Counted from the stretch's first letter, positions 33,779 to 42,424 are shown. The stretch is DNA of 64,000 nucleotides from CAIVAT01 sp037131145 (GCA_037131145.1 JBAXRP010000001.1:1-64000), one strand, 5' to 3'. Notes: generated by a model not told the origin, from the sequence alone. Made by a program: numbers and translations.

Positions 33779-33792
33779 TTGATAAAAATCAA
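33779..33792. promoter_or_regulatory. FNR-type operator upstream of the regulator gene
   Basis: TTGATAAAAATCAA matches TTGAT-N4-ATCAA exactly. It lies 97 bases upstream of the regulator ATG, about 73 bases upstream of the predicted transcription start, a position compatible with activation. This suggests autoregulation. Confidence 0.7.
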
Positions 33793-33876
33793 TTGACTGT
33801 TTTATTTTTAACAAGGTTTAGGATTTCAGGCTCCATGCTTTAAAATTCGACATTCGGTTTTTCAGTTTTTCAGTTT

Positions 33877-34866
33877 TCACATAAGTTCAGCATTTTCGAG
33901 ATATTCGGCGATTTGAACAGCATTGGTGGCGGCGCCTTTGCGAAGGTTATCAGCAACGATAAATAAATTGAGGGAGGCAGGTTGGGATTCATCCCGTCGG
34001 ATACGACCGACAAAAACCGCATCCGACCCTTTTGCAATCAGAGGCATCGGATATATATTCTTTGCCGGATCATCCTGAATAACTATTCCGGGAGTTCCTG
34101 ATAATATCGCTTTTATATCAGGTAATGTGAAATCATGTTCAAATTCAACGTTTACCGCTTCTGAATGTCCGCCCAATACAGGAACCCTCACAATAGTTGA
34201 GGTGATCCTGATGGAATAATCGTTCAGAATTTTATGTGTTTCATTTCGAAGTTTCATCTCTTCCGTGGTATATCCGTTTTCGAGAAAATCGCCGCCATGA
34301 GGAAACAGGTTCAGGTCTATCTGGTGTGGATATGCCATCGCCCCTGAAACGCCATTGCGTTCATTTTCTAATTGTCGCACCGCTTTTGCTCCAGTTCCCG
34401 TTACCGATTGATAAGTAGAAACCACGATTCTTCTGATGCGGTATTTTTCATGCAGCGGCGCGAGCGCCATAACCAATTGAATTGTAGAACAGTTTGGATT
34501 AGCTATTATTTTATGCGCGCTAGTAAGGATTGAAGCGTTGATTTCAGGAACAATCAGCGGAACATCCGGATCCATACGCCATGCCGAAGAGTTATCAATT
34601 ACCGTACATCCAGCCGATGCATATCGTTTAGCCCATTCCTTCGAAACTGTGGCGCCGGCAGAAAAGATGGCTAAATCCGGGTTATGCGTAATCGCAACAG
34701 TATTTGATTGAACAACGTGGGTTTGATTATTGAATATAACCGATGATCCTTCCGATTTTGCGGAAGCAACAGGAATCAACAAATCCGGGTGGAATTTGCG
34801 CTCTTCCAGAACCTTCAGTATTTCTCTGCCTACCAGTCCGGTAGCGCCTACAATTGCCAGTTTCAT
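33877..34866 (-). CDS. asd: Aspartate-semialdehyde dehydrogenase
   Basis: 329 residues. It reduces beta-aspartyl phosphate to aspartate semialdehyde with NADPH, on the path to lysine, threonine, methionine and diaminopimelate. The N-terminal dinucleotide-binding motif is KLAIVGATGLVGREIL. The catalytic cysteine is in IIANPNCSTIQLVMAL (near residue 125), and YQSVTGTGAKAVRQL and RVPVLGGHSEAVNVEFEHD carry the substrate-binding residues, including the active-site His. The gene stands alone, divergent from the lamin-tail-domain gene, with a -7 element at 34884-34891. Confidence 0.96.
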   Translation of the reverse strand: MKLAIVGATGLVGREILKVLEERKFHPDLLIPVASAKSEGSSVIFNNQTHVVQSNTVAITHNPDLAIFSAGATVSKEWAKRYASAGCTVIDNSSAWRMDPDVPLIVPEINASILTSAHKIIANPNCSTIQLVMALAPLHEKYRIRRIVVSTYQSVTGTGAKAVRQLENERNGVSGAMAYPHQIDLNLFPHGGDFLENGYTTEEMKLRNETHKILNDYSIRITSTIVRVPVLGGHSEAVNVEFEHDFTLPDIKAILSGTPGIVIQDDPAKNIYPMPLIAKGSDAVFVGRIRRDESQPASLNLFIVADNLRKGAATNAVQIAEYLENAELM

Positions 34867-34883
34867 GCGGGGTCGAGTTTTGG

Positions 34884-34891
34884 CAAAGATA
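34884..34891 (-). promoter_or_regulatory. -7 element upstream of asd
   Basis: TATCTTTG on the minus strand (TAnnTTTG), 18 bases before the asd ATG. Confidence 0.45.
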
Positions 34892-34941
34892 CTGAAATGG
34901 CGAAATGACGAAATGGTAAAAAAAGTTATTAACAGTGGTTT

Positions 34942-34949
34942 TACTTTTG
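34942..34949 (+). promoter_or_regulatory. -7 element upstream of the lamin-tail-domain gene
   Basis: TACTTTTG on the plus strand, 34 bases before the chosen ATG at 34983. It lies downstream of the GTG (34935) that would give a longer protein, which supports the inner start. Confidence 0.45.
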
Positions 34950-34982
34950 GGGTTTTTGGGGATTAAACAGAAAAATGAAATC

Positions 34983-37571
34983 ATGAAAAAAATATTTTTC
35001 TTTCTTTGCCTTGCTCCTATGATGGGGCTGGGGCAGGTTATTGATAATTTTTCGGATGGAAATTTTTCGGTCAATCCCGCGTGGACAGGCGATACGGCGC
35101 AATTTGAGGTTAGTTTGGGCAATCAACTCCAGTTGCAATCATCCGGCGCCGACACTTCCGTTCTTCTTACTCCCAACAGTAGAACGCTAAATACCGAATG
35201 GAGTTTCTGGATGAAATTATCTTTCAATACCTCAGCAAATAATCACGCAAGGATTTATTTACTGTCCGATTCGGCAAATCTGAAATGCGCCAACGCTATC
35301 TTTTTGCAGGTTGGAGGCTCCGATGATTCCATCGCGATAATTAAGCAGAATGGCATTGAGCTAACATCATTATACAGATTCAAATCATATAAAACCGATA
35401 ATTCTACAAATATCATGCGGTTCAGAATAATCAGAGACGACCGGGGCGACTGGGAAACAAATATTGATACAACCGGTGGTTTCAATTATATTCCTGATGG
35501 CGGTTTTTCGGAAAATTCATTGTTTCAATCCAGATGGTTTGGAGTTTACTGCCGTTATACATCAAGCAATGCTACAAAATTATGGTTTGATGATTTCTAT
35601 GTAGGAGCGATCATACATGATACTACTCCGCCACAAGTAATCTCACAGGAAATTATCTCTGAAAATATAATCAAAATTGCAATGTCGGAACCCATTCAGA
35701 AGCAGGAGGCGGAAAACCCCGAAAACTTCAGGCTTTTTTCAGGTGGTTATCCCGATTCGGCAAAACTGGAAGTAAACGATCCAACAGTTATTATTCTTAG
35801 TTTTCCCGGAATATTCCCCGAAGGTGTGATTGATACATTATCCGTTCATGGCATAAGCGACCTCAACGGAAACATAATTCTGGATACCCTGGTTCCGGTT
35901 TTTTATTACAAGCCAAAGGCTTTTGACATTGTAATCGTCGAAATTCTTGCCGACCCTGAGCCGCCGGTTGAACTGCCTGTTGCAGAATTTGTAGAATTAT
36001 ACAACCGCACCGTTTATCCGCTGAATCTGAAAGATTGGACATTTCAGTATGGAAGCTATTCAAAAATATTCCCAGATGTGACGATACCTCCAAAAAACTA
36101 TTTGATTATATCTAAAGATTCGGTTTTCCTCCATTTTGGTTTATGCACAACATTGTTCACGTCATCAAGTTCATTGTCAAATGAAGGTACAACATTGGCG
36201 CTAATGGATCAGAAAAAGCATGTAATTCATTCAGTTTCATATAGCCCTGAATGGTTTGGCGGTTCCTTCAAAGGGGATGGAGGATGGTCGCTCGAAATGT
36301 CCGACCCTGAAAATCCTTGCGGTTGTATGGAAAACTGGTGCGCCTCCACCGATTATTCCGGAGGAACTCCAGGAAGAATAAATTCGAATTTCAGGTCAAA
36401 TCCAGATATTACCAAACCTCTCATTTCAAGGGCTTTTATCGCCGATTCATCTACGCTGAAAGTGAGTTTTTCGGAAGCCATGGATAGCCTTACTTTGCTT
36501 TCGCGTGAGAAATGGATTGTAAACCCTGAAGAGTTGGGACATCCCGAAAGTGTGGAACCTGAAGCGCCAAGGTTTGACGCGGTAAAATTGCATTTTAACA
36601 ATCCGTTTTCGAGAGGCGTTTTATATAATTTGGCAATCGCCGGCAAAATGAAAGATTGTGTCGGAAACCAGATTGATTCATCGCGGAATGTGCGGTTTGC
36701 AATTCCCGATTCCGTAGCGCTTCACGATATTGTAATCAATGAGTTTTTACCTGATCCCGCCACCGGCGGATCGAGATTTGCGGAACTTTATAACCGTTCG
36801 GAAAAGATACTTGATCTGCAATCATTGGTCATCGCGGTTAGCGACAGCGCAAGCCTTCAGTCTGATGCAGAACCATTGACTGATAATGGCTATTTGTTGT
36901 TTCCTGGCGATTATGTGGCGTTTACTTCCATTCCTGCTGATATTATTTCACGCTACCGACCACAGTTTCCAGAAGCGATTATGGGGATGGAAAAATTCCC
37001 AACTTTGGGAAATGATTCGGGAACCGTTATCATTGCGCGAAAGGACAACTTTACCATTATTGACCGGGTTCGGTATGACGCAGCCATGCATTATCCGATA
37101 TTGGCGACAACCGAAGGCGTTTCACTTGAACGGGCAAGCCCTGAGTTACCATCCGACGACAGGAACAATTGGCATTCGGCGGCAGAAACCGTAGGATTTG
37201 CGACGCCGGGATACCTAAATTCGCACCGGCTTGATTCGCCAAACGATGGGTTGGATATATCGGTAACGCCGGAAGTTTTTTCACCGGATAACGACGGGTT
37301 TGACGATCTGCTGAATATCGCAATTCGTGAACCAAATCCTGGATTTTCAGTTAATATTTACATTTACGATTCGCATGGAAGAGCGATAAAACAGTTGGCA
37401 AACCAGGTTTATGCAGGCAACGAGGGGGTTTTCTGCTGGGATGGAATGACTGGCGCAAACAGAAAAGCCGGAATCGGCATATATGTTTTGCTGATCGAAT
37501 TAACAAGGCAGGATGGAACTGTAAAAAAAGTGAAGAAAACCACGGTACTTGGAGGAAAGTTATCACAATAA
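34983..37571 (+). CDS. Secreted protein with lamin-tail and Ig-like domains and a CHU_C/FlgD-like C-terminal domain
   Basis: 862 residues from the ATG at 34983, which begins a clear signal peptide (MKKIFFFLCLAPMMGLGQ). An N-terminal ~200-residue laminin-G-like sandwich (IDNFSDGNFSVNPAW) is followed by SbsA-type Ig-like units (TTPPQVISQEII; SRAFIADSSTLKVSFSEAM) alternating with two lamin-tail domains (IVIVEILADPEPP...FVELYNRT; IVINEFLPDPATG...FAELYNRS). The last ~90 residues (FSPDNDGFDDLLNIA, YIYDSHGRAIKQL, GIGIYVLLIEL) form a CHU_C/FlgD-like domain, consistent with export by the type IX system. No catalytic motif seen. The 3' end overlaps the convergent comF gene by 9 bases. Confidence 0.82.
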   Translation: MKKIFFFLCLAPMMGLGQVIDNFSDGNFSVNPAWTGDTAQFEVSLGNQLQLQSSGADTSVLLTPNSRTLNTEWSFWMKLSFNTSANNHARIYLLSDSANLKCANAIFLQVGGSDDSIAIIKQNGIELTSLYRFKSYKTDNSTNIMRFRIIRDDRGDWETNIDTTGGFNYIPDGGFSENSLFQSRWFGVYCRYTSSNATKLWFDDFYVGAIIHDTTPPQVISQEIISENIIKIAMSEPIQKQEAENPENFRLFSGGYPDSAKLEVNDPTVIILSFPGIFPEGVIDTLSVHGISDLNGNIILDTLVPVFYYKPKAFDIVIVEILADPEPPVELPVAEFVELYNRTVYPLNLKDWTFQYGSYSKIFPDVTIPPKNYLIISKDSVFLHFGLCTTLFTSSSSLSNEGTTLALMDQKKHVIHSVSYSPEWFGGSFKGDGGWSLEMSDPENPCGCMENWCASTDYSGGTPGRINSNFRSNPDITKPLISRAFIADSSTLKVSFSEAMDSLTLLSREKWIVNPEELGHPESVEPEAPRFDAVKLHFNNPFSRGVLYNLAIAGKMKDCVGNQIDSSRNVRFAIPDSVALHDIVINEFLPDPATGGSRFAELYNRSEKILDLQSLVIAVSDSASLQSDAEPLTDNGYLLFPGDYVAFTSIPADIISRYRPQFPEAIMGMEKFPTLGNDSGTVIIARKDNFTIIDRVRYDAAMHYPILATTEGVSLERASPELPSDDRNNWHSAAETVGFATPGYLNSHRLDSPNDGLDISVTPEVFSPDNDGFDDLLNIAIREPNPGFSVNIYIYDSHGRAIKQLANQVYAGNEGVFCWDGMTGANRKAGIGIYVLLIELTRQDGTVKKVKKTTVLGGKLSQ

Positions 37572-38252
37572 AGCGGTGGCAATACAAGCAATGCTGATCT
37601 TAACTTCTGGTATCAACTCTAATGCGTGAATGCAGGATTCGAGGGTGGCACCGGTTGTAACTACATCATCAACAAGCAATAGATGCTTTCCGCGCCATTG
37701 TTCAGGCTCTTTCACGAGGAATATCTCGCGAACATTCTGATACCTTCTGAAACGCGATTTGCGGGTTTGCGTTTCGGTGGCTTTTGTGCGTATAAGTAAA
37801 TGCCGGTTCACCGGAATTTTCATTGCGGATGAGAGACCAATGCCAAACTGCTCGCTTTGGTTATAGCCTCGTTTCATGTATTTCTTTTTGTGCAAAGGAA
37901 CCGGAATGATCAAATCGGCACAATTAAACAAGGGAGCATATTTCAGGGTTTGTCCGTAAAACGAGCCAAGAAAAATCCCGATATCCTTTCTTCCCTTGTA
38001 TTTCAACTGATGTACCAATTGCTGAACTTTATTTCCTTTGTTGAAATAGAGAAAAGCCGCGCCAGAGAAGAGAGACGCCCTGCCCCAGAATATCCGCGCC
38101 ACTGGATTATCCTCCGAAAAATGAAAATTGGTTTTCGGAAGATGAAATTCACAGGAATGGCAGATTACATCTTCGTGTTTCCACAAACTGTTGCCACAGG
38201 CGGCGCAAATCCTTGGAAAGATAAGTGAAGTGAAGTCGCTTAACCATTTCAT
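37563..38252 (-). CDS. comF: ComF-family phosphoribosyltransferase-like protein
   Basis: 229 residues. Four N-terminal cysteines (CAAC and CHSC) form a small zinc-binding module. The remainder is a type I phosphoribosyltransferase fold: QLVHQLKYKGRKDIG, LIIPVPLHKKKYMKRGYNQSE and the PRPP-binding signature HLLLVDDVVTTGATLESC. ComF proteins take part in DNA uptake in competent bacteria, probably with a helicase partner, but most Bacteroidota homologues are uncharacterised. The gene appears single and is convergent with the lamin-tail-domain gene. Confidence 0.88.
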   Translation of the reverse strand: MKWLSDFTSLIFPRICAACGNSLWKHEDVICHSCEFHLPKTNFHFSEDNPVARIFWGRASLFSGAAFLYFNKGNKVQQLVHQLKYKGRKDIGIFLGSFYGQTLKYAPLFNCADLIIPVPLHKKKYMKRGYNQSEQFGIGLSSAMKIPVNRHLLIRTKATETQTRKSRFRRYQNVREIFLVKEPEQWRGKHLLLVDDVVTTGATLESCIHALELIPEVKISIACIATALL

Positions 38253-38438
38253 CGGTTTTTAATGGTTAATCGGTATTGATGGCAAAAGGTGAAACCGGTT
38301 TTAAAGATTTTTTATTTTTCAATCGTATATCGGCTAAAAAAACCAGTTGATCGCTATCAAGTCTCATTGAAACTAAAGGAATTCAAATTTTTGCCGGGTA
38401 TGGGGTCGCGCCACCATTTTGATGGCATCATTCCACCC

Positions 38439-39182
38439 TCAGCGGCATACCCTGAATCCAACGTAGCCATACCTATATGTAGGATTAGCGCTTTCGCGGT
38501 CGGCGGTGCGCAAACCGGCTTGGTCGTAAAACCAGCTTCCACCTCGAATGACCCGGAAAATGCCTTCGGAGGGTCCGGTTGGATTGTTTTTTGGCGATAT
38601 TTTGTACCAATTGGCATCATACCAGTCGGAGCACCATTCAAAAACATTTCCGGTCATATCGTAAATACCAAGTTCATTCGGTTTTTTCAGTCCTGTTTGA
38701 TGAGTCATCATATTCGAGTTTCCGACTTTCCAGGCTACACTAATTTCTGCATTGCTTCCACTGTATTTATAACCTTTCGACAGTGCGCCGCCTCGTGCCG
38801 CATACTCCCATTCCGCTTCGGTGGGGAGGCGGTAATTCATTTTAGTTTTTTCGTTAAGTTTCTCAATATACTCCTGAACATTGTTCCAACTTACCCGCTC
38901 AACAGGACAACTGTCGCAGCCCATAAAATAGCGCTTACTGGTGTCCTGGTCCATAATTAGCTCCCATTGTTTCTGTGTAACTTCATATTTGCCGATATAA
39001 AAATCGTCCAAAATAACCTCATGAACCGGTTGCTCATCGGCGCCGCCTAATAAAGAACCCATTTTAAATTTTCCGCCCTGAATAAAAACCATTTCATGAT
39101 TTTTCTCCTGAGCCATAATAAAATTAATGGAGAACAAGAAAATCAATGTGATACCGGAAATTTTAAGAAGTAAGTACATCAT
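38439..39182 (-). CDS. Formylglycine-generating-enzyme-fold (SUMF1) exported protein
   Basis: 247 residues from the ATG at 39182, which starts a signal peptide (MMYLLLKISGITLIFLFSI...AQ); 11 more codons are open upstream. The body has the FGE/SUMF1 landmarks: MVFIQGGKFKMGS, DEQPVHEVILDDFYIGKYEVTQKQW, PVERVSWNNVQEYIEKLN, YRLPTEAEWEYAARGG, NELGIYDMTGNVFEWCSDWY and RVIRGGSWF...RYGYVGFRV. True sulfatase activation needs a specific cysteine pair near the C-terminus that I do not see here, so this is more likely one of the many FGE-fold proteins of other function. It starts 37 bases behind the M13 peptidase gene. Confidence 0.83.
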   Translation of the reverse strand: MMYLLLKISGITLIFLFSINFIMAQEKNHEMVFIQGGKFKMGSLLGGADEQPVHEVILDDFYIGKYEVTQKQWELIMDQDTSKRYFMGCDSCPVERVSWNNVQEYIEKLNEKTKMNYRLPTEAEWEYAARGGALSKGYKYSGSNAEISVAWKVGNSNMMTHQTGLKKPNELGIYDMTGNVFEWCSDWYDANWYKISPKNNPTGPSEGIFRVIRGGSWFYDQAGLRTADRESANPTYRYGYVGFRVCR

Positions 39183-39218
39183 TTGAAAACTATTTATCCC
39201 ATTCATCCGGGGCAATAA

Positions 39219-41279
39219 TTACCATATTTTCACTTTTAAACTATCCGGACGCCATAAGGCATCGCCTTGCTTAACTCCAAAAGCAGTATAAAATTCGGGC
39301 ATATTAGCCAGCGGGCCTACAACGCGGAATCGGGCTGGCGAATGGACATCACTGCGAACCTGATTGGCGATTGCTTCCGGACGGGAATTGATCATCCAGG
39401 CGAGGGCATATCCAAGAAAAAACCGTTGGTCGGGCGTTAACCCGGCAATGACTTCGTTTTTTTTATATTGAGCTGTCTTTTTAAACGCTTCATAACCCAT
39501 CACTATTCCGGCAAGATCGGCAATGTTTTCTCCCTGTGTCATATCGCCGTTTATGTGAAGACTGTCAACTGCCACGTAATCGTCAAATTGATCAACAATC
39601 AATTTGGTTTTTGAATAAAACCTTATGCTGTCCTCAACTGTCCACCAGTTGTGCAGATTGCCGTTTTCATCGTATTTGCTCCCTTGATCATCAAAACCAT
39701 GCGTGATTTCATGACCGAAGGTTGATCCTCCGATGATGGAATAAAGCAGTGCGTCATCAGCCAGTTTACGCTCATAACCCGGAACCAGAATGTTGCATCC
39801 GGGCACAACAATTTCATTGTTTGAAGGACTGTAATAAGCGTTGTAATTCTGCGGTTGCATATTCCATTCAGTGCGATCAACGGGTTTGCCGTATTTGGAA
39901 GTTTGATAACCGAACCACCACTTATTGCTGTTCATGACATTGCGTAGGTAAGAAGACCTATCGATCGTAAGGTTACTCATATCCTTCCATTTATCGGGAT
40001 AACCAACCTTGAAGATCACCGAATTGAGTTTAGCAAGAGCTTTTACCTTTGTTGTTTCGCTCATCCAGTCAAGTGATTTAATTCGTTCGGCATACACAAC
40101 CTTTATAGCATTACCGATTTCCTGAAGTTTTTCTTTGGCGCCTTTCGGGAGGTATTCGTTCACGTAAATCTGTCCGATCAGTTCACCCAAAGAACCATCG
40201 GTAGCCCCAACAACTCTTTTCCACCGGGGTTTGGGTTCCTTTACACCGCGGAGTGTAGTTGAATAAAAACTGAATGATTCCTTGTACGTATTGTCATCAA
40301 GGGAACGGGCAAGTTCATTGATCAGATGATATTTCAGATAAAATTTCCAGTCTTCGGGCGGAAATGATTTAAGGAAACCGTTCACCGCGGAAATAAATTC
40401 CGGTTGCCCCACAATCACAGAATCCACCTTTTGCACTCCTACATTTTGAAAAAAGAGAGACCAATCAATGTTTGGCGAAATGGCAATCAAATGGTCCAGC
40501 GGAAATTTGTTATAATTCTTCAAAGGGTCGCGTGTTTCCTCAAGTTTGCGCGACTTTGAAGCAATGGCTGTTTCAAGTTTCATCACCCGGTCGGCTGCAA
40601 ATTTGGCTACTTCATTGTTGTAACCCATAATCCTGAACATATTAAAAAGATGTTCAACAAATTTTCCGCGGATCATAACTGCGCGAGAATCCATATCAAA
40701 ATAAAAGCTTCGGTCGGGAAGGCTTAACCCGTCCTGACTAATATATACAGCATTTTTGCTGCTGATTTTGTCATCCTGCCCAACATAAAACCCAAATATC
40801 GGCGAACCTGAAACCGTATGAATATAGGCTGCCTCGCTAATAACACCTTTCATATCCGAAATGCGGTCAATCCTGTCAAAGTCGGGTTTGAGACCAGTTA
40901 TCCCGCTTTTATTCCGGGAAACACTGTCCATGCCGGAAAAAAAGAAATCTCCGATCTTTTGTCTGGCGGTTCCTGCCGGGGCATTATTTATTGTTGCTGA
41001 AGATTCACAGATATTCCGAATCTGACTGTTGATAGTATCTTGTATCAATTGCCAGAGCCCGTTGCTTTGCTCGGTTGCAGGGATCGGGTTTTCTTTGAAC
41101 CATTTCCCATTTGCAAACAGGAAAAAGTCATCCCCGGCTTTTAGTGTGGAATCAATGTGTGATACCAAGGCGTCACGACCTTGTTCAGCGCTTTTTCCAA
41201 CTCCGTTATTACAGGAAACAATAGCAGAAAGAATAATGATCCATAAAAGATGATGAAGTTTGTTGTTCATAAGAAGCAT
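39219..41279 (-). CDS. M13-family (neprilysin/PepO-like) metallopeptidase lipoprotein
   Basis: 686 residues, a normal length for bacterial M13 peptidases. The N-terminus is a lipoprotein signal (LLWIIILSAIVSC). Zinc site: HEITH in GSTFGHEITHGFDDQGSKYD, with the third ligand in ENIADLAG. NAYYSPSNNEIVVPGCNI (substrate backbone-binding Asn-Ala-Tyr-Tyr region) precedes it, and the C-terminal VRSDVHSPARFRVVGPLANMPEFYTAFGV is family-typical. It should cleave oligopeptides in the periplasm or at the outer membrane. A -7 element lies at 41304-41311. Confidence 0.95.
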   Translation of the reverse strand: MLLMNNKLHHLLWIIILSAIVSCNNGVGKSAEQGRDALVSHIDSTLKAGDDFFLFANGKWFKENPIPATEQSNGLWQLIQDTINSQIRNICESSATINNAPAGTARQKIGDFFFSGMDSVSRNKSGITGLKPDFDRIDRISDMKGVISEAAYIHTVSGSPIFGFYVGQDDKISSKNAVYISQDGLSLPDRSFYFDMDSRAVMIRGKFVEHLFNMFRIMGYNNEVAKFAADRVMKLETAIASKSRKLEETRDPLKNYNKFPLDHLIAISPNIDWSLFFQNVGVQKVDSVIVGQPEFISAVNGFLKSFPPEDWKFYLKYHLINELARSLDDNTYKESFSFYSTTLRGVKEPKPRWKRVVGATDGSLGELIGQIYVNEYLPKGAKEKLQEIGNAIKVVYAERIKSLDWMSETTKVKALAKLNSVIFKVGYPDKWKDMSNLTIDRSSYLRNVMNSNKWWFGYQTSKYGKPVDRTEWNMQPQNYNAYYSPSNNEIVVPGCNILVPGYERKLADDALLYSIIGGSTFGHEITHGFDDQGSKYDENGNLHNWWTVEDSIRFYSKTKLIVDQFDDYVAVDSLHINGDMTQGENIADLAGIVMGYEAFKKTAQYKKNEVIAGLTPDQRFFLGYALAWMINSRPEAIANQVRSDVHSPARFRVVGPLANMPEFYTAFGVKQGDALWRPDSLKVKIW

Positions 41280-41303
41280 GATTATGTGTGAATAATTTCA
41301 CTA

Positions 41304-41311
41304 CAAAGATA
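41304..41311 (-). promoter_or_regulatory. -7 element upstream of the M13 peptidase gene
   Basis: TATCTTTG on the minus strand, 25 bases before the ATG at 41279. Confidence 0.45.
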
Positions 41312-41423
41312 AAGGTGATTTACAGACATATTATAACCGAGGCGTTGCATAATTTTTTTGATTACTTTCGTTTTTTCCTGGCGACAACGATAAAAACTGG
41401 AGTAAATTCGGGTGTACGCTAAA

Positions 41424-41460
41424 CAAAACAGGCTATAAACAATTAGTTTACAGCCTGATA
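41424..41460 (-). terminator. Terminator after tRNA-Ala
   Basis: On the minus strand CAGGCTGTAAAC and GTTTATAGCCTG pair (one mismatch) around a short AT loop, followed by TTTTG. It begins about ten bases beyond the tRNA 3' end. Confidence 0.65.
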
Positions 41461-41470
41461 TGATTTGAAG

Positions 41471-41547
41471 TGGTGGAGAATAGGGGAGTCGAACCCCTGA
41501 CCTTTAGACTGCCAGTCTAACGCTCTAGCCAACTGAGCTAATCCCCC
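41471..41547 (-). tRNA. tRNA-Ala(GGC) with encoded CCA
   Basis: A complete minus-strand cloverleaf: acceptor GGGGGAT/ATTCTCC including the G3-U70 pair that specifies alanine, D arm GCTCAGTTGGCTAGAGC, anticodon stem TTAGA/TCTAA around loop CTGGCAG (anticodon GGC), T arm AGGGG-TTCGACT-CCCCT, discriminator A and an encoded CCA (41471-41473). The other two tRNAs in the window lack an encoded CCA. Confidence 0.95.
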
Positions 41548-41580
41548 CAAAGCGGTTGCAAAAATAATACCTTTTTTCTT

Positions 41581-42150
41581 ATGAAACGTCTTTTTGCTGC
41601 TTTAAAATTTAATCCTGACGCCGAATTTCTTTCGAGCTATCAGCGCTTGCAATCTGCCATGAAAGATCAGCAAATCAAATGGGTTGAAGAGCAAAACATT
41701 CATATTACCATCAAATTTTTTGGTGAAACAGAAGAACAGAAAATTCCTGCGATATCCTCAGCGATGCGAAAACGGGCTTCCATAACCAGTACTTTTGTTT
41801 TTGGACTTTCGCAACTTGGTATTTTTGGCAGCAGCTATGCGCCAAAAGTAATCTGGGTTGGAATAGAACCTTATTTCGATCTTTTAACCCTTATGAAAAA
41901 TATTCAGGAAGATTTGAAACCGGCAGGATTTGAGCCTGATCGCCAGAATCTGATTCCTCATCTGACCCTCGGCAGAATCAGAGAGTTGAAAGATAAGGTT
42001 CTTTTTGATCGTACAATCGGGCAGTTTCGGAATATTGTTTCCGATTCGATGCAAATTGGAGAAATCATTCTTTATGAAAGCATTCTGCTCCGTGAAGGTC
42101 CGAAATATTTCATATTGGATAAATACCCTTTTCTGCTGCAAACAGTGTAA
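41581..42150 (+). CDS. thpR: RNA 2',3'-cyclic phosphodiesterase (2H superfamily)
   Basis: 189 residues. Both HxTx motifs of the 2H phosphoesterase fold are present: HITIKFFGET (near residue 41) and HLTLGRI (near residue 128). MKRLFAALKF is the usual start of the ThpR/LigT family. The enzyme hydrolyses 2',3'-cyclic phosphates on RNA ends and can act as a reversible 2'-5' ligase in vitro. Single gene, beginning 34 bases beyond tRNA-Ala on the opposite strand; a foldback repeat and a bidirectional terminator lie behind it. Confidence 0.92.
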   Translation: MKRLFAALKFNPDAEFLSSYQRLQSAMKDQQIKWVEEQNIHITIKFFGETEEQKIPAISSAMRKRASITSTFVFGLSQLGIFGSSYAPKVIWVGIEPYFDLLTLMKNIQEDLKPAGFEPDRQNLIPHLTLGRIRELKDKVLFDRTIGQFRNIVSDSMQIGEIILYESILLREGPKYFILDKYPFLLQTV

Positions 42151-42310
42151 ATTGCGACATTCTGATCGCAAATTCCAAGACCCAAATTCCAAGCCTCAAA
42201 TTCCAAAGCTCAAATTCATAATTCATGCTTTCAAACCTTTTAAAACCATGCCTGACTCCCGGTGAACCCTTGGAATTTGGATCCTGGAATTTGTGGCTTG
42301 GAATTTTTTG
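42148..42310 (+). repeat. Dispersed foldback repeat, copy C
   Basis: Starts with TAAATTGCGACATTCTGATC and GCAAATTCCAAGA (overlapping the thpR stop codon). Then come AAATTCCA units at 42170, 42184 and 42198 with a degenerate AAATTCAT unit at 42212, i.e. a 14-base period. After a ~50-base spacer the inverse TGGAATTT units occur near 42271, 42285 and 42299. The arms can pair into a long interrupted hairpin. Homologous to the repeats at 10514-10600 and 3261-3295. Confidence 0.65.
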
Positions 42311-42343
42311 ATGCGCTGTTGTATCCAGGTTTTATTATAAAGC

Positions 42344-42381
42344 AAACTCCCCTGACGAATTGAACTTCATCAGGGGAGTTT
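42344..42381. terminator. Bidirectional terminator between thpR and the 42425 gene
   Basis: AAACTCCCCTGA and TCAGGGGAGTTT are a perfect 12-bp inverted repeat with a 14-base loop. T-rich sequence follows on both strands, so it can end both convergent transcripts. Confidence 0.85.
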
Positions 42382-42424
42382 ATTATTTTCTCCACCCCAC
42401 AAAAAGCGGGGAGAGGCATTTACG

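Noticed and set aside
38289..38960. 223-codon plus-strand open frame
   Set aside because: It lies antisense to the FGE-fold gene, whose motifs are unambiguous; the antisense sequence shows no family pattern.
38439..39182. True sulfatase-activating formylglycine enzyme
   Set aside because: The catalytic cysteine pair expected near the C-terminus was not found and no sulfatase gene is adjacent.
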